Shown here one piece after another: positions 55,821-64,000 of a stretch of 64,000 nucleotides of DNA. The number at the start of each line of letters is the position of its first letter. The stretch's first letter is position 1. A program made the position numbers and the translations under genes. This stretch comes from Vicugna pacos (Eukaryota > Chordata > Mammalia > Artiodactyla > Camelidae). Under the pieces are notes generated by a model. The model did no database searches. It saw nothing but the letters and a program-made list of their open reading frames with translations, and had not been told where the DNA came from. The DNA is taken from contig NC_132998.1 in the NCBI RefSeq assembly GCF_048564905.1, positions 62,320,484-62,384,483 on the forward strand, written 5' to 3'.

Positions 55821-55954
55821 AGGTGGGGAGGGCATATCTCAAGTAGTGGAGCATGTGCTTGGCATGCACAGGTCCTGGGTTCAATTGCCAGTGCCTCCTC
55901 TAAATAAATAAATGAATCAACCAAATTATCTACCCCCTCAAAAAAGAAAAAAAA
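55821..55954 (+). mobile_element. Camelid tRNA-derived SINE, copy 3
   Basis: The GGTGGGGAGGGCATATCTC head, the GGTTCAATTGCC B box, the CCTCCTCTAAATAAATAAATG body and an A-rich tail identify the same family. The flanks AGACCAAGCACA (55809-55820) and AGACAAACACA (55955-55965) look like a diverged target duplication. All three copies lie on the plus strand within 6 kb. Confidence 0.88.
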
Positions 55955-56339
55955 AGACAAACACAGATTTGAATAATCACTTTTCCTCTTCGGGACCACA
56001 GTCAGGTTTGAGTGTAAGCCCCCTTTTCCACTCCACATAAAGCCCCTGGAGAGGTCTCCTCGGACCCCATCTTCCATCCTCCCTGGACAAGATACACATG
56101 GGTTTCTCGTTCTCCTCCCCTGGGAGAGTGAGGGCTCCCTGAGGGCAAAGTCTCCGTCTTGCTCACCGTTGCCCCTGCAGCTTTGGAACCGTGTCTGGCA
56201 GACAGCGGGGGCACAGTTTTCTCATTCTGATTCCAAAGCTGCTTCTAACCCCTCCGGGTAGTTGGTGTGTGAAGGTCAGCCTCTCCCTGGCATGCTAGTT
56301 TCATGCCCTAAGGCTGCTTTAGGATTGAGAATACCAGGG

Positions 56340-56520
56340 TTTTCTCTGCTTTTCCTGTTTTGTTATTTCATAGCTTTGTGGGGTTTTTCATCATTTGAGC
56401 GAATTAAGCGCAACGGCACTTAATTTATGGCGGCATCTGAACTCGTTAGGGTTATAAATGGAAACCATTTTATTTCTTCCAAACCCCAATCCGGAGGGAT
56501 CTGTTGAACCCCTTCTCACT
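56340..56520. promoter_or_regulatory. Candidate conserved noncoding element
   Basis: GCGAATTAAGCGC, GCACTTAATTTATGG (NKX-like CACTTAA) and GGTTATAAATGG lie in unique sequence between the L1-rich block and GC-rich DNA, about 7 kb downstream of the RTL6 stop. Confidence 0.3.
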
Positions 56521-56524
56521 AGGT

Positions 56525-58225
56525 GGGAGGTCCCTGCAGGATATCTTGGCCATGTTCCAAGGTTTTCTTGTCATTTTTGTCTGTAGAACTGTCTCTTGTT
56601 AAGACTAAGCCCTGTTTACCTCTAAAGAATGTTCGGCTCAGACACAATTTGGATGCGTCTCCCTCCGTCTCCCCAGTGCTGGCCCGCGCTCTCTGTGGCC
56701 CTGGTGGCTGGGAGGGGCTGGGAGGCCTTCTCTTGACTGGACTTCCTTCTTCATTGCCAGGCCATAGATGATCCTGGGGTCTGTGACCCTGGGGAGGGGG
56801 AGGGCAGAGAAGGCGCAGGGCTCCAGGCAAGGTTTTGCAACCCCTCTGCCGCCCCGACTCGGGCCGGGTGGGCGGGTGCCCACTCCACCTGGGCCGCCCC
56901 CACCTCCACCGCTGCTGGCTGACCCAGCTGTCGTGCTCAGCGCTCCGTGCAGGTGGCCTTGTGTGCCCCACTCAGGGGGGGTCCTGGCGGCACCCCCCCA
57001 GACTGTGCCTCGGAGCCCAGGCCTCCTCTGTGGTACGGGTCTGCCGTCTTCACAGTGTCTCCCAAGATCACCTTGCTCATTAGCACTGATCACTCCGGTG
57101 GAGGAGAGAGCACAGAGGAGCCATCCACCCGCATCCAAGGGTGGGAACTGCCCCGCCCCCGAGCCACACCCAGGAGGCTGGGAAACGCAGTCAAGCTTTT
57201 TGCCCAGAAAGAAGAGAAAGGGCTTTGGTAAAGAAGCAGGCAGCCCGTGCAGCCTTTTGGTTCTGGCAGGATGGCACGTCTAGGACCTCCCTCCCAGCGA
57301 GGGTGCTGGTGGCAGCGCGGTCCACGTTGAGAACACGGTTTATCTGTTGCTTGTCCTTCTCATCGTTGGGTCTTGGCTGTAGCAGGGAAAGCCCAGCTCA
57401 GTACCCTGCGATAGCGCATTCCTAGAAATTAAGTAACTTTTCTTGACAGCAGGCTTTAGCAGATGCCTGGGGCCCGAGGTGGCCGATGGAGGCTGATGGA
57501 CAAGTCACGTGAGCCTCCCTCGTCTTTGAGAACGCTCAGATGCGGTCGGAGAGAGTCGGCAGTTTCTACTGGTTTTAATTGTGGTGCTTGGTGTGTGAGC
57601 GGCTGGCTTTTGGGGACACATTACTGTGGAGAAGACTCCACAGCTCCACCCGGCTGTTCTGGAACCTGGGGGAGCACCACTGAAAGAGGTGGCCAGGTCC
57701 TTGTAACCTCTTAGGACCAGCCGTCTGGGGCCCGCCAGTACAGCCATGTGCACGCTGGACTTTTCCAAGCAGAAGACACTGACTTGGCAACAGGCTAGCC
57801 AGCTGGAACACCGATTCTCACCCCTGACCCCAAACCCAGCACCAGGTGCAGAGGAGCACTGGCTGAAGCCCCAGGGGCAAGGCCTTCTGCAGGCAGGAAG
57901 CGGCGGCCACCCCATCCTACAGGGCTCCAGCCTGCACACAACGGGCCAAAGCAATGATGCCTTTCCAAGCCCTGCACCTGTCTGTACTAGAATCTCGGGC
58001 AAATTTTAGAATTAGGGTTTCTGTTCATCTGGTGAGAACAGCTAAGAAAATCTGAAGGGAAGACCCCACAGGATATGAATACAAAACTTAAACCCCCATT
58101 TGTTTAAAAAAGGGAGGTTCCGGGGGAAGTAAGTGGGTTCACTGGGTAATAGAAAAGTTGGCCCTAAGATAGATCAGGTTTTCAGATGTGATGAAGGAAA
58201 CGCACAGACCGATGAAGGAAAGAAA
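56525..58225. other. Intergenic, GC-rich, nothing recognised
   Basis: Frames of up to 171 codons on both strands overlap and have no domain. It lies downstream of the putative RTL6 transcript end. Confidence 0.5.
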
Positions 58226-58229
58226 AGAA

Positions 58230-58430
58230 GTCAACAGGTGAGCTCAGGACAGTGGTTTAAATATTAGGCAAAGAGTCATGCTGGAACCTCACCCCACACA
58301 CACGCCAAACCAATCCCAGAGATAACCATTAATTCTAGAGGGAAACGAAGTCTTTAAGCTTGAAGCAGTGGAAGAAACCACAGAGGCTGGACGGAGATGT
58401 TTGCCAGATGCCGGTTCTCGCCTCTTCTTA
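58230..58430 (+). mobile_element. L1 fragment, late ORF2
   Basis: AATCCCAGAGATAACCATTAA, then GGGAAACGAAGTCTTTAAGC and AAGCAGTGGAAGAAACC, follow the C-terminal part of ORF2 in diverged form. It is probably the left part of the L1 that resumes at 59160, separated by a hAT and an L2 piece. Confidence 0.5.
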
Positions 58431-58433
58431 GAG

Positions 58434-58900
58434 CAGAGGTTCCCAAAGCAGGCAAGACCCTCCCCGGGTCTGGGAGGTATTACTGTTTCCGTAATAATCC
58501 CAAAATATCCTGAGCCTTTCCTGCTCTTGCTGTTATGAGTGCACAGTGGAATTTTTCAGAGGCTACATGACACATGATCTTGCAAAAGATGAAGTGCAGA
58601 GGCAGGTCTAGGGCTCCAGCCGTCTTCCATTCGGCCAGACGTTCAAGAAATTTGCAAACCGTGAAGTGATGCCACTTGTCTCACGAAGTTTTTTGAGAAA
58701 GTGGTTTTCTTTAAAATATGCTATTTGTGTTCTCATGTAATGAGTTTATTTTCAAAGTGATATTTTTAAACATTGTTTTAATTTGTAACATGGTAAAATA
58801 TCAATAAATAAGAATCCATGTAAGTAGAAGTTCTTTGTGGACCTAAAGGATTTTTAATGGTGCAAAGAGATTCTGGGACCAAGAGGTCTGTGACCTGCTC
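58434..58900. mobile_element. hAT-type DNA transposon fragment
   Basis: An inverted-repeat-like left end AGAGGTTCCCAAA is followed by an AT-rich body with TTGTGTTCTCATGTAATGAG, ATGGTAAAATATCAATAA and TCTTTGTGGACCTAAAGG, and then a degraded right end. This is the style of a non-autonomous Charlie/MER element. The exact family is unknown. Confidence 0.5.
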
Positions 58901-58959
58901 TTGGTCCATAAGCATCTGGGCGGGCCTGTCTGACCCATCTCGGACCCCCAGCCCCCAGC

Positions 58960-59115
58960 ACATCCACCTGCGCAACAGTCCAACAAACTTTTAGTACCTG
59001 CTCTGTGCCACGCACGCTACAGGTGCCGTGGTACAGCCGTGAGCAAAAGGGACACATACACGTGTCTGCCTTGTTGGTCTGGTGGGCACAGTGCCCAGTG
59101 AGGGAATGGGTTGGC
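58960..59115 (-). repeat. L2 3' end
   Basis: CCAACAAACTTTTAGTACC, TGCTCTGTGCCACGCACGC, TACAGCCGTGAGCAAAAGG and GTTGGTCTGGTGGGCAC are the antisense L2 end. Confidence 0.78.
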
Positions 59116-59159
59116 TACGTATCGTTAAAATTGCAGTAAAACACACTTATAAAAATGTA

Positions 59160-59945
59160 AAAAGCTGGAAACGTGTGCAGCGAATATGACACACAACAGG
59201 TTAACATCTTTAATATATAATGAGCTGATACAAATTTATCAGACCCCAGGAGGGACGAGCAAAGGACACCGACAACCCACAAAAGAAACACAACTGCTTA
59301 ACATGAAAAGATGTTCTACTTTGCTAGAAATCAAAAAAAAAAAAAGGCAAACTAAAATTCATTGGTATTTTTTTATGATCAGATTAGCAAATACTTAGCC
59401 AGTGCCGGCGAGATAGTAAAATGGGCACATCCGTCCTCGCTGGTGGCAGTGTAAATGGATACAGACGTTTCTGGAGACCGTTCATCAATGTGTAATAAGA
59501 GCCTTATAGGCTTTCATATTCTTTAACTCAATAATCCCACGTCTGAGAATCTATCCTAAGGAAATAACTTGACATTGGGAAAAGCTTTATACACAAAGAC
59601 ATTCATCGATTTCTAACAGTGAAAAATTAGTAACAGCACTGGTGACCAACCATTGGCACTGCTTGATGGAGGAGCGCACAGCCATTTCAAAATAAAATCA
59701 GTAATAACATGGGGGGAATGCCCAGCGATGCAAGTGGAAACAGCTACACGACACTGCATCGTTACAGAAGGTAGGACCACAACTGTGTTAAAACAAGCAG
59801 AGAAACCATGATTGGGGGAGGGGTGGAGCGAGGGAGACTGGAAGGAGACACACCAAAACGTTAAAACTTTTTCTCTTTCTACTACTTTATTTTCCAAAAT
59901 TCCTGTAACGGGTAGGTTGGCTTTGATCATGAAAAGAACTAGTGC
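59160..59945 (+). mobile_element. L1 3' end (L1M/HAL1-like)
   Basis: The 3' end is well preserved in order: AACAGGTTAACATCTTTAAT, AAACACAACTGCTTAACATG, CTGGTGGCAGTGTAAATGG, AATCTATCCTAAGGAAATAA, TCATCGATTTCTAACAGTG, CTGGAAGGAGACACACC and a final TATTTTCCAAAATTCC. On the minus strand it carries the first AATAAA (59891-59886) downstream of RTL6. Confidence 0.85.
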
Positions 59946-62900
59946 GTTGCTGCTTGTTTACGGAGAGCAGCTCGTGATGCTGCAGCAAGGAGCTGGTGTT
60001 ACCCCGCCTCCTCTACTGCGTCTGCGCTGTGCCAAGCACCGCACCCCACGTCGGGACCCCGAGACAGGACTTCACACGCGTGGTGGGTGATGGGGCCGTC
60101 CGAGCCCGTCTTCTCCCCACACTGGCCAGCTCTTGCTGCCGGCCCAACAATCTGCTCTGGCTTCCTCCTCCAGGGCCCCAGCTTGCGTCTTCACCTCTAA
60201 GCCCCTAACCTAAGGCTTCCCGAGCAGAGGGGACTGTGGCCTCACAGCTCTGGCTGCGAGACAGAAGGACGTCCCCAAAGCTCTCTCCCCCCTCTCCCCA
60301 CCCAAACCCCACCCCTGGTCGCTCGCCCCTGTGTGGGTCCTTTCACACTCATGCGGCTCCTCCCCGCAGGTACCCTGAGTACATCCCCAGCTCTCCCCAC
60401 ATTTGTTCATTCTCCTAAAGGCCAAATTGTCACGCTCGTGGTCACCGAGCCACTGGTTCTGTTCCTCTTCTGAGCACAGCAGCTAGCGCATCAGGGAAGT
60501 CTTGCCTGCATCTTACGGGGTGCCCACCTGCACCTTCACGGGGTGCCCTGCACTCTGTGTCATTTCTTACTCACTACATACTCACCTGGGACCAATGAGC
60601 TGGGTGTCTGCTCTTTCCTAGAAGTTACCGAAATGCTTTAGGACATGAAGTGAATCCCAAGATCACACTACATCAGGCCAGAAGTTACCCCTGATTCTAA
60701 ATCTGATCTCAAACGATGCCGTTATGCAATGAAGCTGAATTACCAGATGGGGTACCACACAGACCAGGAAACAGACACAATATAGTCCAAAAGGCAACAC
60801 TATGAAAAACATAAAGCTTTCCCTCACATGCACCGTTTCACACTACTAACTGCCTGTCTCTTTTATAAATCGGTAACTGTTCTCTTAAATTTAGAGAAAT
60901 CGCAAGCCCCACATATGTACAAAGCAGCTCCCCTCCTCCGCCGCCGTCTCCCACCCATCCTCCTGGTCACGTGGTCTTATGCTGGGTCACGTGGAGCTTG
61001 GGTCTCACCCTCTTTAGCTGGGGTCCAGGCTGTCTTCCACTAGGGCCACCAGGGGCTCCCAATGTGGGGCTTCCTCCAGGTGCAGTGTGGCGGCGACCCC
61101 GAGCCCCTCACCTACCCCCGCTTCCAAAGTTGCGGGAAGCTGTCACGAAGGTCGCGGACGTACAGCACCAGTCCCAAGCCCGTAAGCACCAGCAGGCAAA
61201 ACACAGCCGCGTCACCAAGCACAACGAAGCTGGAGCGGCCTGCGTGGGCGGCAGCCCACCCGGGGAGGGCCAGGCCACCGGGTGGTGGGGACGGACAGGC
61301 AGCATGCCAGCCTCGGAGGAGCGGCTCCGGCCCTGGTTACGTGCAGCCTTACAACGGAAACGCAGCGCTTGATGCAAACAGGGTAGGGATCGTAAAGACC
61401 ACTCGGGTAGCCCCAGGGGCTGGCGAGCAGTCCTGCCCTGCTCCTGTGCTGGGCCTCCCACCCCGGTGGGGCCAGGCCACGTGGAAAACTTCAAGGTGTC
61501 AGTTACCCCTGGAGGCCTCCTTTACCCCAGGTGTCACTGGACCCCTTCCTCTGCGGGCCCTCTACCTGGCAGGCACGCAGAAGAGAACTGAGCACAAAGC
61601 GCAAGTGGTCCGCACCCCCCACCAGAGGTCCCACCCACCAGAACAGCAGCCTCACTGTGTGTCCTCCCCCACTTCATGCTTAATGAGCACCATGGTCCCG
61701 CCTGAACAGCCTCGGCTGGAATCCAGGGGGGCTTGAAGCCTGAATTCAGGCAGTTGTTCAGCAGGGCAATTGGGCTAACAAGAGTTTACGATGAACGGTG
61801 GCAGTGGTCCACGAACCCCAGCAACCACTGGACATCCTTGACCCTGTAGGCAGCAGTTGCTTCAGGAACGCAGCCACTTTCCCCAGCATCGTCAAAACTC
61901 TTAGGAAGAGGAGATGGGCTCTAGGACCCAGCCTCTGGGTACCCCAAGACGCAGTCCTCGGTTGGGCACAGAGGCTGTGTTCGGCAGTCAGGCTGGGACC
62001 AGTCAGAACCGGGTGGGTGAACCCAGGGTAAGACAGCTCGTCTCCCCATGGCCCAGGTGGTCATGGAAACGTGGTTCGTTTGGCACTGAAACACGGCAGG
62101 GGCATCACAGTCCAAGGGCTCGGCCAAGTCTCATTTAGAAGGTGACTCTGGGCATCCCCTGGGAGGGAGCCCAGGGCCATCGCTACCAAGAGGCACAGCT
62201 CTGTCCCCCGGAACTAGGACTGAGTGCCGGTGCTGCACTGTCACCGCATCAGGACCGGGGCAGTCCACAGCGTGGCCCTCTACAGATGCCAGCGAGGCCC
62301 TGGCTGGGACTGCCACCGGCAGACACCCTCCTGCCTCAGGGTTTAATGATGCAGCCCAGGAAAGCTGGGTCTCCGGCTCTGAGTCCATGTTTCCTTGGAC
62401 AAAGGCTGGACACCTGATGGACAACCCAGGCCTTGGGAGGCAGGCTACATAGAGGCTTTGGAGACCTAGAGACCACGTGTATGGCTGAAGGGGCTCAGGT
62501 GAAGACCGCATGTCACCCGAACAGAGAAGTGAACAAGTCTCAAGCTAGACAGGTCCACCACGAAGTACCATGGGGCAGAGGCGGGGGACCGCACCCTACC
62601 GCTGGGGTCCCGGGGAGCAAAGGGAGCCCGAGACCCCACCCTTCGGCCTGCTGGGGGCTCAGGCATGGATGGAGACTTGATGGAACTGCCCGGTGATCCA
62701 AAGTCACAATGACCTTCTCAGCAGGCATGTTCCAGATACCCCACAATTCCTGGCACTATCGGAGCACCGGCAGCTAGAGCCAGGCATTAACAGAGGTGCA
62801 TCCCCCAGGGCTCCCCCCAGGGCTGCGTTATGAGTCTTCCCCAGTCGCAACCGTGGGGCCTACTGACTGCATATTCATGTGCAGAGCGAGGCCTGCCACC

Positions 62901-63509
62901 TAGAGATGCCAGGATACACTCCCAGCAGTGATCACTTGGCCACTGACAGCTGAGACAAGGCGCCTGCCTGCTATAGTGGGCCCCACAGGGCTGGCAATTG
63001 CCTGTGGGCGGGAAGCCAGACTCCCCTCTCCAGGTACCCCCACTAAGCCACTGGCCTGGCCAGAGCAGCTTCTCTCCGTCATCAGTGAGCTCATCACTGA
63101 GAACAGGGCAGCCACGTGGGGAGCTGCAGCAGGGCCTGCAGAGGCTGGAGAAGGAGCCTCCGTGAGCCTAGTCAGGCTGGGGCAGTTCGGCCCACACGGT
63201 CCCCAGCGTGTTGTGGGGTCGAGGGGACCCAGTAGCTGAGCTGTGGTCACAAGAAGAGCCGGAATTGCAAGCGAGAGAGGGAAACATGCACTGCAGATAC
63301 AAAGCTGGCACACAGTACCAGGAAGCAAGCCGGGGAGTCACAAGGCACCCAAGAGTGCTGAAGGAAGATGTCCTTATGGACCAGGTCTGGAGAGACAGGA
63401 AGGGACGTCTTCAAAAGGGGCGATGCTGTTGTATGGACGTGTCTTCTACGCAGCAAAGTGGGTAGGCTACCTGGGTGGCTGCAAATGCGACCCGAGTGGT
63501 GGCCGATTC
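59886..63509 (-). other. RTL6: Putative RTL6 3' UTR
   Basis: This is unique GC-rich sequence directly downstream of the RTL6 stop, with no further convincing gene. Human RTL6 has a 3' UTR of several kilobases, so most of the interval is probably transcribed. Reading the minus strand, I find no AATAAA between the stop and 59891; the first one is at 59891-59886, inside the tail of a plus-strand L1. One ATTAAA lies at 62347-62342, and a TATAAA variant near 60866. The true end is not determinable here, so the left boundary is a guess. Confidence 0.45.
61740..62510 (-). mobile_element. Possible degenerate Ty3/gypsy (sushi-class) pol remnant beside RTL6
   Basis: Separate short minus-strand pieces resemble Ty3/gypsy pol. 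The segment near 62150-62350 resembles the start of a retropepsin domain, the one near 62010-62050 its end, and the one near 61800-61860 the RT/RNase H junction, where a VKDVQ-x-LLGF signature is visible. The order agrees with a gag-protease-RT layout downstream of RTL6, but most of the RT is not recognisable. If real, it is a heavily broken, ancient fossil with many breaks, as old as RTL6 itself (eutherian ancestor). Similarity was judged by eye and could be coincidental. Confidence 0.3.

Positions 63510-64000
<491 letters not shown>

Noticed and set aside
61062-61736. 224-codon plus-strand frame opposite the RTL6 3' region
   Set aside because: No domain is recognised and the frame is on the strand opposite RTL6. 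It is probably chance in GC-rich DNA.

Overview
The window reads as nuclear DNA of a placental mammal, most likely a camelid. Three tRNA-derived SINEs (49.93, 52.90 and 55.82 kb) match the camelid family I know as Vic-1. The rest of the repeat content is typical eutherian: L2, MIR, old L1/HAL1, MaLR LTRs and hAT fragments. There are no bacterial-type operons. All repeat names are from memory of consensus sequences, because no library could be searched.

Only one protein-coding gene can be supported. The 3' part of RTL6 (LDOC1L, SIRH3, MART6) lies on the minus strand and runs off the right edge (63510-64000). RTL6 is an intact host gene domesticated from the gag of a sushi-class Ty3/gypsy element. 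Downstream of its stop codon lies a long putative 3' UTR, about 60-63.5 kb. Inside it, minus-strand fragments of 61.7-62.5 kb weakly resemble Ty3/gypsy pol and may be a fossil of RTL6's parent element. In human, RTL6 lies on 22q13.31 with SHISAL1 on the same strand beyond a large intergenic interval, so most of this window should be that interval.

Layout: 1-45.5 kb is GC-rich intergenic DNA full of short, old L2 and MIR copies, with few L1 pieces (9.8, 18.4, 24.8, 27.9 and 40.1 kb), three GC/CpG-rich patches (13.9, 27.4 and 45.2 kb) and several non-repetitive AT-rich islands with clustered homeodomain-type motifs that look like conserved regulatory elements. From 45.6 to 59.9 kb the sequence becomes AT-rich and is built mainly of L1 fragments in both orientations, with nested SINEs, hAT pieces and a MaLR LTR. 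From 60 to 64 kb it becomes GC-rich again and belongs to RTL6.

Most open frames in the GC-rich half, including the longest (331 codons, 13317-14312 minus), have low-complexity composition and no recognisable domain, and I treat them as chance. I found no convincing new multi-gene system. The most interesting leads are the possible pol fossil beside RTL6, a possible RTL6 poly(A) signal supplied by an antisense L1 tail, and the candidate enhancers, notably a PBX-MEIS composite site at 9205 and a FOX plus TCF/LEF pair at 32523-32544.
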